Shown here: positions 33,754 to 42,703 of the stretch, one piece after another
How the letters are laid out: each line of letters starts with the position of its first letter
Numbering within the stretch: the first letter of the stretch is position 1
Source: Larkinella arboricola
Lineage (GTDB): Bacteria; Bacteroidota; Bacteroidia; Cytophagales; Spirosomataceae
Direction of reading: 5' to 3'
Length of the DNA stretch: 64,000 nucleotides
Assembly: GCF_003259745.1 (NCBI RefSeq)
Contig: NZ_QLMC01000005.1
Coordinates: forward strand, 663,745 to 727,744
Position numbers and translations under genes: made by a program
The notes under the pieces: generated by a model
The model's database searches: none
Seen by the model: only the letters and a program-made list of their open reading frames with translations
What the model was told of the DNA's origin: nothing

Positions 33754-35157
33754 ATGGAATACCGTATTGAAAAAGACACGATGGGCCAGGTACAGGTACC
33801 GGCTCACGTGTATTGGGGCGCACAAACCCAGCGTTCGATTGAAAACTTTAAAATTGCGCAAGACATCAATAAAATGCCCCGGGAGATTATCCGGGCGTTC
33901 GCGTACCTGAAAAAAGCCGCAGCCCTGACCAACCTCGACGCGGGCGTACTGCCGCAGGAAAAAAGCGACCTGATCGGGCGGGTGTGCGACGAAATTCTGG
34001 AAGGCAAGCTGGACGATCAGTTTCCGCTGGTGGTGTGGCAAACCGGCTCCGGTACGCAGTCGAACATGAACGTCAACGAAGTCGTGGCGTATCGTGGTCA
34101 TGTGTTGCAGGGCGGCCAGCTAACCGACGAAAAGAAAGCCCTGCACCCGAACGATGACGTGAACAAATCGCAGTCGTCGAACGATACGTTCCCGACGGCC
34201 ATGCACATTGCGGCTTACAAGATTCTCGTTGAAGTAACCATTCCGGGCATTGAGAAACTGCGGGACACGCTGGATGCAAAAGCGAAGGAATTCAAGAACG
34301 TCGTGAAAATCGGCCGGACGCACTTCATGGATGCCACGCCGTTGACGGTGGGGCAGGAGTTTTCGGGGTATGTATCCCAACTGAACCACGGTCTGAAAGC
34401 GATCAAGAATACGCTGGCGCACCTGAGCGAGCTGGCCCTGGGCGGTACTGCCGTCGGAACCGGTATTAACACGCCCCCGAATTATTCCGAAAACGTTGCC
34501 AAACATATTGCCGACCTGACGGGTCTGCCGTTTGTGACCGCCGAAAACAAGTTTGAGGCTCTGGCCGCCCACGACGCCATTGTGGAATCGCACGGTGCCC
34601 TGAAAACCGTAGCGGCCAGCTTGATGAAAATCGGTAACGATATCCGGATGCTGTCGTCGGGCCCGCGCGCGGGTATTGGCGAACTGTTTATCCCCGACAA
34701 CGAACCGGGGTCGTCGATCATGCCGGGCAAGGTGAACCCGACGCAGTGCGAAGCCATGACGATGGTGGCCGCCCAGGTGATGGGCAACGACGTCGCGATC
34801 AACTTTGGCGGGGCGATGGGCCACTTCGAACTGAACGTGTTCAAACCCGTGATGATTTACAACTTCCTGCATTCGGCCCGGCTGATCGGGGATGTTTGTG
34901 TGTCGTTCAATGACAAATGTGCCGAAGGCATCCGCCCGATTGAGGAAAACATCACCAAGCACGTCAACAATTCGCTGATGCTGGTGACGGCCCTGAATAC
35001 CAAAATCGGGTATTACAAAGCCGCCGAAATTGCGCAAACCGCCCACCGCGAAGGTAGCACGCTCAAGGAAACCGCCATTAAACTCGGCTACCTCACCGAA
35101 GAAGAATTCAATGAGTGGGTAAAACCGGAAGACATGGTAGGCAAGATTGACGTTTAA
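33754..35157 (+). CDS. fumC: fumarate hydratase, class II
   Basis: Iron-free homotetrameric enzyme interconverting fumarate and malate in the TCA cycle. Family signature [16 protein letters not shown] is at about 323-338; the catalytic His region is [14 protein letters not shown] and [19 protein letters not shown]. 467 residues, full length. A GC-rich hairpin lies about 30 bases past the stop. Single gene with its own promoter. Confidence 0.97.
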   Translation: MEYRIEKDTMGQVQVPAHVYWGAQTQRSIENFKIAQDINKMPREIIRAFAYLKKAAALTNLDAGVLPQEKSDLIGRVCDEILEGKLDDQFPLVVWQTGSGTQSNMNVNEVVAYRGHVLQGGQLTDEKKALHPNDDVNKSQSSNDTFPTAMHIAAYKILVEVTIPGIEKLRDTLDAKAKEFKNVVKIGRTHFMDATPLTVGQEFSGYVSQLNHGLKAIKNTLAHLSELALGGTAVGTGINTPPNYSENVAKHIADLTGLPFVTAENKFEALAAHDAIVESHGALKTVAASLMKIGNDIRMLSSGPRAGIGELFIPDNEPGSSIMPGKVNPTQCEAMTMVAAQVMGNDVAINFGGAMGHFELNVFKPVMIYNFLHSARLIGDVCVSFNDKCAEGIRPIEENITKHVNNSLMLVTALNTKIGYYKAAEIAQTAHREGSTLKETAIKLGYLTEEEFNEWVKPEDMVGKIDV

Positions 35158-35187
35158 TCCATACAAACAGTTCGTAGCCCTTTTTAA

Positions 35188-35221
35188 AAGCCGTGCCAGA
35201 TTTCAGAAGCTGGCACGGCTT
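35188..35221 (+). terminator. terminator of fumC
   Basis: Perfect 12-base arms AAGCCGTGCCAG (35188-35199) and CTGGCACGGCTT (35210-35221) with a 10-base loop, about 30 bases past the fumC stop, followed by TCACTTTGT. Confidence 0.75.
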
Positions 35222-35244
35222 CACTTTGTAACTCACTTCTCAAC

Positions 35245-36111
35245 ATGAAACGTTTTTTACTTGTTGCCTTAACCGTTAGCCTGCTGGCCGGTTGTGCGCC
35301 CAAAACCGTCATCCATACCTACCGCGTTCCGGCGGGCGGTTTGTCGACGTTTCTCAACTACACCCCCGGACGCGCCCCGATGATCAGCGCCCACCGGGGC
35401 GGGGGCGACATCAAGGGCTATCCCGAAAACTGCATCGAATCGTTTGAGTACCTGGCAAAACGGTTGCCGGTTATCATCGAGTGTGACATTGACCTGACCC
35501 GCGACAGTGTGCTGGTGATGATGCATGACCAGACGCTGGACCGCACCACGACCGGCACCGGCAAGCTCATCGAGAAAACCTACGACGAGATTCGGCAATA
35601 CCGGCTGGAAGACAATTTCGGCAACGTCACGAAATTCAGCGTTCCGACGCTGGAGCAGGTGTTGCGGTGGGGAAAAGATAAAGTGGTTTATACGCTGGAT
35701 GTAAAGAAAAATGTGCCGTTTGCCAAGGTCGTCGAGATGGTTCGGCGGACGGGTGCGGCCGATTATTCGGTGATTATCACGTACAACGCTACCCAGGCCG
35801 CTGAAGTGTACCGCCTGGACCCGAACCTGATGCTCTCCGTCACCATCATGAAGGAAGAAGATTACCAGCGCCTGCACGACCTCGGCATTCCTGACCGGAA
35901 TATGGTGGCGTTTGTGGGTGTTAGAGAGCCACGTCCTGAACTGTATAAATTTCTGCACGAAAAAGGCATTTCCTGCATTCTGGGCACGCTCGGCAACCTC
36001 GACAAACAGGCCGTAGCCAAAGGTGATCAGGTGTATAAAACGTTTGCCAACAACGGTGCCGATATCATGTCAACCGACCGGCCGATTGAGGTCTATCAGG
36101 CCGTGAAATAG
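35245..36111 (+). CDS. glycerophosphodiester phosphodiesterase lipoprotein
   Basis: Hydrolyses glycerophosphodiesters from phospholipid turnover to glycerol 3-phosphate and an alcohol. A lipoprotein signal ends at Cys17 (VSLLAGC). GDPD TIM-barrel residues are visible: ISAHRGGGDIKGYPENC (catalytic His-Arg and Glu), ECDIDLTRDSVLVMMHD (metal Glu, Asp and second His) and VVYTLDVK. 288 residues, slightly short. Probably periplasmic and lipid-anchored. It ends at a strong T-flanked hairpin. Confidence 0.94.
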   Translation: MKRFLLVALTVSLLAGCAPKTVIHTYRVPAGGLSTFLNYTPGRAPMISAHRGGGDIKGYPENCIESFEYLAKRLPVIIECDIDLTRDSVLVMMHDQTLDRTTTGTGKLIEKTYDEIRQYRLEDNFGNVTKFSVPTLEQVLRWGKDKVVYTLDVKKNVPFAKVVEMVRRTGAADYSVIITYNATQAAEVYRLDPNLMLSVTIMKEEDYQRLHDLGIPDRNMVAFVGVREPRPELYKFLHEKGISCILGTLGNLDKQAVAKGDQVYKTFANNGADIMSTDRPIEVYQAVK

Positions 36112-36134
36112 ATCGGGTAGATTTGAAATGGATT

Positions 36135-36178
36135 CCATAAAAAAACCGTCGCTTCACAAAGCGACGGTTTTTTTATGG
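36135..36178. terminator. strong bidirectional intrinsic terminator
   Basis: Perfect 20-base arms (36135-36154 and 36159-36178) around a 4-base loop; the core is ACCGTCGCTT with A7 on one side and T7 on the other, so it ends transcripts from both convergent genes (stops at 36111 and 36192). Confidence 0.9.
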
Positions 36179-36191
36179 AAACGGTTGAGAC

Positions 36192-37787
36192 TTATTGCAC
36201 GACAATAACCGGCGGCATGGTTTTCTGTTCTTCCTCGCTCGAAAGCTCTTTTTTCTTTTCGGCTTTGGTGCGGGCGTTCCGCTTAACGGTTACGTCGTAG
36301 AGGTCGTTCCGGCGGTCTTTCAGAATCTGCACGGAACCCTGTTCGTGCAACTCGGTCAGCAACGACAGATCCACGTCGGTCAGCAGCACCATCTCGGTAT
36401 TCGGCGTCGATTCGGCTTTAATGGCATTGTTGGGGAACTGGAAATCGGAGGGCGTAAACACCGCCGACTGCGCGTAATGAATGTCCATGTTGGCCACACG
36501 CGGCAGGTTGCCGACACAGCCCGAAATAGCCACGTAACATTCGTTTTCGATGGCCCGGGCCATAGCGCAGTTCCGCACGCGCGTATAACCGTTCTGGGTG
36601 TCGGTCAGGAACGGCACAAACAGAATCTGCATACCCTGATCGGCCAGAATCCGGCTCAGTTCCGGAAACTCAACGTCGTAGCAGATCAGCAGTCCGATCT
36701 TGCCGCAGTCGGTATCGAACGTCCGGATTTCGTTACCGCCCACCATGCCGTAGTGCCGGACTTCGTTGGGCGTAATGTGAATTTTCCGGTATTCTTCGTA
36801 CGAACCGTCCCGGCGATACAGGTAGGCGACATTGTACAGTTTACCGTCGTCCATCAGGGGCATACTGCCGCCCACAATGTTGACGTTGTACGAAATGGCT
36901 AGTTCTGACAACCGTTGGCGTACTTCCTGCGTTACGTCGGCCAGTTTTCGGATGGCAACCGGCGCGGGCAGATCATTGAAGTCGGCCATCAGGGGCGTAT
37001 TGAAAAATTCCGGGAGTACCAGAAAGTCCGCCTTGTAGTCGCTGACGGCATCGGCAAAAAACTCGACCTGCTCGAGCAGCGCCTGCATATTCGGAAAAAG
37101 CCGCATCTGCCACTGCACCACACCCAACCGGATGATGGAGTCGGTATGCGGTTTTTTCTTTTTCTCGTCAACGTAATAAATGTTATTCCACTCCAGCAGC
37201 GTCGCATATTCGAGCGATTCGCTGTCGCCGGGCAAATAACCGCGCAGAATTTTCTTGACGTGGAAATCGTTGGAAAGCTGGAAAGTCAGCGTCGGGTCAT
37301 AAATCTCCTTCTGCTTCACCTTCGCAATGTATTCGCGGGGCGACAGTTCTCCAGCATACTTGCTGTAATTCGGAATCCGGCCACCGGCCATAATTCCCTT
37401 CAGGTTCAGCGACTCACAAAGCTCCTTGCGGGCGTCGTATAGCCGTCGGCCCAGGCGCAAATCCCGGTATTCGGGGTGTACGAACAACTCGATGCCGTAC
37501 AGCCAGTTGCCTTTTGGATTGTGCGTATCAAAAGTATAGTTGCCGGTTATTTCCTGGTACGTATGGTTATCGCCAAAATCGCTGTATTTGACCCGGATGG
37601 CCAGCGCACAGGCTACCACCTTACCGTCGACCTCCACGCAGAACTGGCCTTCCGGAAAAAGTTTCAGCAGTTTGTCGATCAGGTTCTTTTGCCAATAATC
37701 CCCGCCAATTCCGCTGTAGACCTCAATCATGGCCTCTTTCAGGTCGGAATAATCGGACTTCTGTAATGTTCTGGTTTGAATGTGCAT
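36192..37787 (-). CDS. GNAT acetyltransferase fused to carbon-nitrogen hydrolase
   Basis: Two-domain protein of 531 residues. Residues about 1-200 form a GNAT acetyltransferase (LFVHPEYRDLRLGRRLYD is the acetyl-CoA binding helix region). Residues about 218-500 form a nitrilase-superfamily amidase with the triad Glu (LVLPEFFNT), Lys (YRKIHITPNE) and Cys (GLLICYDVEFPELSRI). The C-terminus is Lys/Glu rich. This fusion is a known bacterial form whose substrate is not established; an acyl or amide metabolite repair role is a guess. Followed by the shared terminator; a family B hairpin lies upstream. Confidence 0.92.
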   Translation of the reverse strand: MHIQTRTLQKSDYSDLKEAMIEVYSGIGGDYWQKNLIDKLLKLFPEGQFCVEVDGKVVACALAIRVKYSDFGDNHTYQEITGNYTFDTHNPKGNWLYGIELFVHPEYRDLRLGRRLYDARKELCESLNLKGIMAGGRIPNYSKYAGELSPREYIAKVKQKEIYDPTLTFQLSNDFHVKKILRGYLPGDSESLEYATLLEWNNIYYVDEKKKKPHTDSIIRLGVVQWQMRLFPNMQALLEQVEFFADAVSDYKADFLVLPEFFNTPLMADFNDLPAPVAIRKLADVTQEVRQRLSELAISYNVNIVGGSMPLMDDGKLYNVAYLYRRDGSYEEYRKIHITPNEVRHYGMVGGNEIRTFDTDCGKIGLLICYDVEFPELSRILADQGMQILFVPFLTDTQNGYTRVRNCAMARAIENECYVAISGCVGNLPRVANMDIHYAQSAVFTPSDFQFPNNAIKAESTPNTEMVLLTDVDLSLLTELHEQGSVQILKDRRNDLYDVTVKRNARTKAEKKKELSSEEEQKTMPPVIVVQ

Positions 37788-37805
37788 AACTATAGTCTCA
37801 GGTTA

Positions 37806-37904
37806 TTTCGCAGCGTTTAGCGGAGAAGAGGAGAGGGACGCAGAGTTTTCTCCGCTAAACTCATCTTCTCTCTGCTTAACCGCACGGCGGCCCCGTCTGC
37901 GAAA
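37806..37904. repeat. intergenic inverted repeat, family B
   Basis: Inner arms TTTAGCGGAGAA (37816-37827) and TTCTCCGCTAAA (37848-37859) pair perfectly, and outer TTTCGCAG (37806-37813) pairs with CTGCGAAA (37897-37904), leaving a looser middle with an extra TCTCTGCTTAACCGC. It shares the TTTCGCAG..TTTAGCGGAG core with 19252 and 27836. Lies between two minus-strand genes. Confidence 0.78.
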
Positions 37905-37973
37905 CAACGTAATTTGATTCTTCAACGTAAATTGCTCCTAAGATGTTCGGAGACAAACAGCAAAGAAAACAAA

Positions 37974-38003
37974 AAAGCCGTCCTCTAAAAAAAAGACGGC
38001 TTT
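37974..38003 (-). terminator. terminator of the beta-barrel gene
   Basis: AAAGCCGTC (37974-37982) pairs with GACGGCTTT (37995-38003) around an A/T-rich loop, about 50 bases past the stop at 38051 in the minus direction and followed on that strand by TTTGTTTTCTTT. Confidence 0.7.
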
Positions 38004-38050
38004 CCAAAACAGTAACAACAAATACTACTCTACTCTCACTATTATCGTTC

Positions 38051-38602
38051 TTAAAAGTTCTTGGAAATTCCAAACGAGGCCCCGCTGCCAAGGTTGAGGT
38101 TGAAGTCCGTCGTTTTTTCGGAAGCTCCTTTTACTTTCTGTGATGCAAAACTTAAACCACCGAAACTAAAGTTCAGGGCAAAACCATTTTTCATATTAAC
38201 ACCAATTGCGGGGAAGAAAGTGCCCCGAAACCCGTTGGTTTTTACATCGCCCGCTTTTCCCGACAGCACATCGGCGTTAAACTGGCCGTAGAGGGCGAAA
38301 ATATCCGAAAGCGGAACGGCATACCGAATAAACGGTCCAACGCCAAAGGCCGATGATTTGGATTCGCCCAGCGAGGTCCGGGTGTTGGCGCTTTCGGTGG
38401 AGAGCGTTAAACCGGCCGTCCAGTTGTCGTTGAACTGGTAACCCACGGCGGGCGAAAAATTGAAGGTGTTGGTTTTGGTGCCATTAACCTGCTTGTGCGA
38501 CGTGGCACCGACGGTGCCGTAGACCAATACCGTATTCCGTTGGGCAAAAACGCCGGTAACGCTCAGGGCCATTACCAGCAGACTCATTACTACTTTTTTC
38601 AT
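38051..38602 (-). CDS. outer membrane beta-barrel protein
   Basis: Exported protein of 183 residues with a clear signal peptide (MKKVVMSLLVMALSVTGVFA). After it come alternating hydrophobic strands with Gly/Asn turns (TVLVYGTVGATSH, FNFSPAVGYQFNDNWTAGLTL, SAFGVGPFIRYAVPL), and the protein ends in an aromatic residue (GISKNF), as expected for an 8-strand barrel inserted by Bam. No ligand can be inferred. It stands alone on the minus strand. Confidence 0.85.
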   Translation of the reverse strand: MKKVVMSLLVMALSVTGVFAQRNTVLVYGTVGATSHKQVNGTKTNTFNFSPAVGYQFNDNWTAGLTLSTESANTRTSLGESKSSAFGVGPFIRYAVPLSDIFALYGQFNADVLSGKAGDVKTNGFRGTFFPAIGVNMKNGFALNFSFGGLSFASQKVKGASEKTTDFNLNLGSGASFGISKNF

Positions 38603-38812
38603 GTTTGGTGGATAATTGAATGGATCAATTCTGAAATTTGAACGCTTTACCTTGAGACGGGGAAATTTTTAAAAGTTACTCTTTACGCCAAAAATCGGGT
38701 CAAATGGTCCGGAAAAAGGGTGGGCGGTATAAGCGCGAAGTTAGAGTGGGAGCGGAGAGGGTCGAATTGGGAACAATCTGGCATTGAGATTGATACCGTG
38801 AGCAGAAAAACG

Positions 38813-38820
38813 TACCTTTA
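38813..38820 (+). promoter_or_regulatory. -7-like box for the sterol desaturase-like gene
   Basis: TACCTTTA, one base from TAnnTTTG, lies 22 bases before the ATG at 38842; a TTG at 38784-38786 is near the -33 position. Confidence 0.4.
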
Positions 38821-38841
38821 TCCAATAGGCTTCGTCTGAAC

Positions 38842-39738
38842 ATGGACCATCTCATTCATTATGCCATTCCGTTTTTTGTTGTTCTGCTGCTGACCGAGGT
38901 AATTGTGACCGCCATTCACCAGAAGGACTATTACGAGAAAAACGATACGCTGGGCAGTCTGTCGATGGGCATTGGTAATGTCATTATCGGCCTGTTTGGG
39001 AAAGTGCTGGTTTTCGGAGCGTATTCGCTGGTGTACGAATACCGGCTTTTTACTGTCGATATGACCCGGTGGTGGGCTTGGGTACTGCTGTTTTTTGCGG
39101 ATGATTTCTCCTATTACTGGTTCCATCGGATCAGTCACAACAGCCGGTATTTCTGGGCATCACACGTGGTGCATCATTCGTCGCAGAAATACAACCTGGG
39201 GACGGCTTTACGCCAGACCTGGACGGGAACCCTCAGCGGAGCGTTCGTTTTCTGGATCTGGATGCCCTTCTTCGGGTTTCATCCGGCCGCCGTGCTGACC
39301 ATGCAGTCCTTTAGCCTGCTGTACCAGTTCTGGATTCATACCGAATACATCCGGACGCTTCCGGCTTTTCTGGAAGCGGTTTTCAATACGCCATCCCATC
39401 ACCGTGTTCATCACGGCTCTGACCTCAAATACCTGGATAAAAATCATGGGGGCATCCTCATTATCTGGGACCGGCTTTTTGGGACTTTTCAGAAGGAAGA
39501 AGAACATCCCACCTACGGTTTGACGAAGAATATCGACACGCACAATCCGGTCAGGATTGCCTTCCACGAGTGGGCCAGCATCAGCCGGGATATCCTTACG
39601 TCCCGATCCATCCATCACACAATCAACTACTTATTTGGCCCACCGGGCTGGAGCCCCGACGGTTCCCGTAGAACCACCCGGCAACTGCGCAATGAAAGTA
39701 CGGTGAAAAAAACGCCGGACAGAACAACCAGTCGCTAG
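38842..39738 (+). CDS. sterol desaturase / fatty acid hydroxylase family membrane protein
   Basis: Di-iron membrane oxygenase, 298 residues, with about four hydrophobic segments. The eight-His signature is visible as HRISHNSRYFWASHVVHH (HxxxH and HxxHH) and HHRVHHGSDLKYLDKNHGG later. Members hydroxylate or desaturate lipid chains or carotenoids; the substrate here is unknown. The C-terminus after about 255 (IHHTINYLFGPPGWSPDGS) is conserved in Bacteroidota members. Single gene, followed by a short duplicated segment. Confidence 0.92.
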   Translation: MDHLIHYAIPFFVVLLLTEVIVTAIHQKDYYEKNDTLGSLSMGIGNVIIGLFGKVLVFGAYSLVYEYRLFTVDMTRWWAWVLLFFADDFSYYWFHRISHNSRYFWASHVVHHSSQKYNLGTALRQTWTGTLSGAFVFWIWMPFFGFHPAAVLTMQSFSLLYQFWIHTEYIRTLPAFLEAVFNTPSHHRVHHGSDLKYLDKNHGGILIIWDRLFGTFQKEEEHPTYGLTKNIDTHNPVRIAFHEWASISRDILTSRSIHHTINYLFGPPGWSPDGSRRTTRQLRNESTVKKTPDRTTSR

Positions 39739-39794
39739 GCTTTTGCACTGTTTTTCTACCAGTTTGGTCAAGTTGCCAAGCGGCTTTGTACATC

Positions 39795-39838
39795 TATATA
39801 TAATGCCCTTCACACGTATATATAATGCCCTTCACACG
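39795..39838. repeat. 22-bp perfect tandem duplication
   Basis: The unit TATATATAATGCCCTTCACACG is repeated twice head to tail with no mismatch (39795-39816, 39817-39838; unit spelled here is 22 bases, first 20: TATATATAATGCCCTTCACA). It lies just upstream of the T9SS domain fragment. Possibly a recent slippage or a scar of an insertion/excision. Confidence 0.9.
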
Positions 39839-39846
39839 AAAGTTTT

Positions 39847-40044
39847 ATGTTTATCGCCGACGGCGACATTCGGACACTCAGTGTGACGGAGCCGTTGGGC
39901 CGGAGACAACAGCAGTTGGGGACGTTAGGCAGCGGGAAGCAGATTCGGTTTGGAAGCCAGTTGCCAGCGGGTTCGTACTGGCTGCGAATTCAATATAAGA
40001 ACAAAACCCATCGAGCCATAAAGCGGCTGAAAGCCGGTCGATAA
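39847..40044 (+). pseudogene. orphan T9SS C-terminal sorting domain fragment
   Basis: A 65-residue frame that reads as the last two-thirds of a type A T9SS sorting domain: SVTEPLGRRQQQLGTLGSG, then LPAGSYWLRIQYKNKTHRAI and KRLKAGR. The motifs match the LGR, LPAG-Y-LRI and C-terminal basic strand of such domains, but no signal peptide, cargo or the usual YPNP-type entry motif precedes it; a stop lies upstream in frame. I take it as the tail left after loss of a secreted protein. A small independent protein is less likely. Confidence 0.6.
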
Positions 40045-40130
40045 CGGTGCACGGTATACGGTTTTCAATTTAGGGGGTACTGGCGGAAACCTTTCTGGCC
40101 GGTAGCGATAAACTGAAAACCGTATGCTTC

Positions 40131-40430
40131 TTATAGATAAGCTGGACTCACCAGGCGGTTATATTCAGGGTGCCGCCGGATATACGTGGCCACAAATGAA
40201 CAGGCCGGAATAACTTTCAGATTATACGTATCAACGTACTCAAATGCACCTTTAATCAGTTGCGCACCAACGCCTTTGGCTTGCAGATTCGGATGGACTT
40301 CTGTATGAATGAATATCAACGTCCGGTCATCTTTAGGTATGTAACTGATAAATGAGAGCTTTCCTTCGATCTCAAGTTCAAAGCGGCTTTCGGCCCGATC
40401 GATCAAAACCGCCACTTCCTGGGTTTTCAT
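40131..40430 (-). CDS. small GNAT-family N-acetyltransferase (YjdJ/GCN5-related type)
   Basis: Protein of 99 residues matching the short N-acetyltransferase form (PF14542): LEIEGKLSFISYIPKDDRTL, IFIHTEVHPNLQAKGVGAQL (acetyl-CoA site, Q-x-K-G-V-G) and the C-terminal IPACSFVATYIRRHPEY with a conserved Cys. Substrate unknown. Alone on the minus strand; about 400 bases of apparent non-coding DNA lie upstream. Confidence 0.9.
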   Translation of the reverse strand: MKTQEVAVLIDRAESRFELEIEGKLSFISYIPKDDRTLIFIHTEVHPNLQAKGVGAQLIKGAFEYVDTYNLKVIPACSFVATYIRRHPEYNRLVSPAYL

Positions 40431-40835
40431 GTTGAGGAGTTTTTTGGTTTGTAACGTTGGTAACAGCGAAGATAGCGTAATGTTGACTTTTTCAGGTAAA
40501 TTATGAGAAAAATCATGTTGTTTGTCGAAAAATACTAGCCAAAGGCCCGGGATAGATCAATGTAGAGCGTTTTGATAAAATTGAAGCTCACAAACACATG
40601 TTGCCTATGTTTCTGTTAATCCATAAATCAACTGAAAAAATCGACCCTGGATAACGGATGGCAGCTATTCGTCTCGTCGGGAACGGCGAGAAGCCCGGCG
40701 GAGTTGGTAAGCTGGGTTTGCCACCTGTGGCCCGGTTTTGTACAACGCATTTTTCTCCGCAACGGGCAAGCGAATTCGGACATTACCCGTAGATTTGACC
40801 AAAGTTTAAGCACACACTAGACCTGACCCTTAACC
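40431..40835. other. intergenic stretch without a recognised gene
   Basis: No coding region is supported. A plus-strand frame of about 60 codons (roughly 40630-40815, including WQLFVSSGTARSPAELVSW) has no start codon and matches nothing I recognise; it could be a gene remnant. No promoter box, tRNA or strong hairpin seen. Confidence 0.5.
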
Positions 40836-41552
40836 ATGAAATTAAAAACCCTTCTTTCGCTACTGCTGACGGTTTGCATTGCTACGGCCTCCCGTCAGCC
40901 TGTTCCTTCGTTGGCCGGCGCCTGGCGCCAGGTCGAAAGCGGAAACGCTACGGTTGTGTTTGTTCTTTACGACGGTTATATGATGGGCGCTTTTCACGAA
41001 AACGGACGGTTTCTGGGAACCCAGGGCGGTACGTATCAAACGGATGGTAAGCAGTTGAAGATCAAACTGGAATTTGATACGGAGGATAGTGCGCGGGTGG
41101 GCACCACGCAGACGCTAACCATCGATTCGTTTAAAAATAACCAGTTGGTGGTATCCAGTCCGGACGGTACGGATACGTACGAACGGATTGACCAGCCTTC
41201 TGCCCAAACGCCATTGGCCGGTCTGTGGCGCATTACCGCACGACTTGGCGACAACGGCCAGATGAGTCCCATGCAGCGGGGTGCCCGGAAAACCATTAAA
41301 TTGTTGACAGGCAACCGGTTTCAGTGGGCGGCTATCAACCCTGAAACCAAGCAGTTTTCCGGAACCGGTGGGGGCACGTATACCTACAAAGATGGCAAGT
41401 ATACCGAAACAATCGAGTTTTTTTCCCGCGATAACAGCCGGGTCGGACGCTCACTGACGTTTGAGGCCGAACTGAAAGGAAATGACTGGCACCACCGGGG
41501 GCAAAGCTCCACCGGCGGGAAGGTCAGCGAAGTGTGGAGCCGGGAGAAGTGA
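40836..41552 (+). CDS. exported protein with two tandem lipocalin-like repeats
   Basis: 238 residues, signal peptide to about 20. Two copies of one beta-barrel-like unit follow: about 27-120 (LAGAWRQVESGNATVVFVLY, FLGTQGGTYQTDGKQLKIKL, SARVGTTQTLTI) and about 127-235 (LAGLWRITARLGDNG, FSGTGGGTYTYKDGKYTETI, SRVGRSLTFEAELKG). The shared GTxGGTY and (S)RVG motifs show internal duplication. The fold resembles the short lipocalin-like proteins of Bacteroidota; ligand unknown. Upstream of the dipeptidase gene by 60 bases, perhaps co-transcribed. Confidence 0.85.
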   Translation: MKLKTLLSLLLTVCIATASRQPVPSLAGAWRQVESGNATVVFVLYDGYMMGAFHENGRFLGTQGGTYQTDGKQLKIKLEFDTEDSARVGTTQTLTIDSFKNNQLVVSSPDGTDTYERIDQPSAQTPLAGLWRITARLGDNGQMSPMQRGARKTIKLLTGNRFQWAAINPETKQFSGTGGGTYTYKDGKYTETIEFFSRDNSRVGRSLTFEAELKGNDWHHRGQSSTGGKVSEVWSREK

Positions 41553-41612
41553 CGGTTTTTGGGCCGTTAAGAATTGGAATACAACCTGAATCAAGTATCG
41601 TAAATTGACGCT

Positions 41613-42692
41613 ATGTTTTTGATTGACGCCCACCTGGATATTTCGTTAAATGCCATTGAATGGAACCGCGACTACCGGCTTTCGGCCCACCAAATCCGGG
41701 AGCAGGAAGCGGGAATGACTGATAAAATCGACCGCGCCCGGGGCACGGTTTCCCTGCCCGATCTGCGACGCGGGCAGATTGGACTGGTGGTGGCTACGCA
41801 GATCGCCCGGTTTAACCAGACGAACGGGAATTTGCCCGGTGCAGGCTGGAACTCGCCCCATCAGGCCTGGGCCATGACGCAGGCGCAGCGGGCCTGGTAC
41901 GAAGCCATGCAGGACGCGGGCGAAATGATCCAGATTCGGGACCGCGACGGTCTGGAGAAACACGTGGCCCTCTGGCTCGATGAAACCGTTCCGGACGAAC
42001 AGAAACCGGTTGGGTATATCCTGAGTCTGGAAGGGGCCGATTCGCTGGTGAATCTGTCTTATCTGGAAAAGGCGTATGCCTATGGTTTGCGGGCGTTGGG
42101 TCCGGCGCATTACAGCACGGGCCGGTATGCCCCCGGTACGGGTCTGAGCGGACCGCTGACGCCCCTGGGCCGGGAACTGGTGCTGGAAATGGACCGTCTG
42201 GGCATTATCCTGGACGTAACCCACCTGACGGATGAGGGCTTTTCGGAAGCCCTGGACCTGTACAAAGGACCGGTTTGGGCAAGCCACCACAACTGCCGGA
42301 CGCTGGCCCCGCACCAGCGCCAGTTATCCGACGATCAGATTCGGCAACTGGCCGAGCGGAATGCCGTCATTGGTGGTTGTTTCGATGCCTGGATGATGAA
42401 ACCCGGTTTTACGCAGCGAACCAGCAACCCCGCCGATTTTGGCATTACCATCGAAACCATCATTGATCATTACGACCACATCTGCCAGCTTACCGGCAGC
42501 AGCCGACACATTGCCATCGGCAGCGATCTGGACGGAACGTACGGAACCGAGCAGTCTCCGACGGACCTTGACACCATTGCCGACCTGCAAAAGCTGACGG
42601 GTTTGCTGGCCAAACGGGGATATTCATCGGAAGACATTGAGAACATCTTCTACAAAAACTGGCTGCGGTTTTTGCGAAACGCCTGGAGTTGA
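41613..42692 (+). CDS. membrane dipeptidase (peptidase M19)
   Basis: Zinc dipeptidase of the renal dipeptidase family, 359 residues, TIM barrel. Metal ligands: IDAHLDISLNAIEWN (HxD), SLEGADSL (bridging Glu), DVTHLTDEGF (His), ASHHNCRTL (His), and the late Asp in IAIGSDLDGTYGTE. No signal peptide, so probably cytosolic, cleaving dipeptides including D-amino acid forms. Convergent with the DUF4126 gene. Confidence 0.94.
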   Translation: MFLIDAHLDISLNAIEWNRDYRLSAHQIREQEAGMTDKIDRARGTVSLPDLRRGQIGLVVATQIARFNQTNGNLPGAGWNSPHQAWAMTQAQRAWYEAMQDAGEMIQIRDRDGLEKHVALWLDETVPDEQKPVGYILSLEGADSLVNLSYLEKAYAYGLRALGPAHYSTGRYAPGTGLSGPLTPLGRELVLEMDRLGIILDVTHLTDEGFSEALDLYKGPVWASHHNCRTLAPHQRQLSDDQIRQLAERNAVIGGCFDAWMMKPGFTQRTSNPADFGITIETIIDHYDHICQLTGSSRHIAIGSDLDGTYGTEQSPTDLDTIADLQKLTGLLAKRGYSSEDIENIFYKNWLRFLRNAWS

Positions 42693-42703
42693 ACGAAACA
42701 CTG

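Noticed and set aside
34120..35166. 348-codon minus-strand open frame opposite fumC
   Set aside because: It is the antisense shadow of the fumC gene; the translation is His/Arg-rich with no domain, while the plus strand shows every fumarase motif.
40628..40813. 61-codon minus-strand frame in the 400-base gap
   Set aside because: No motif, no promoter box and no hairpin; too short to support as a gene.
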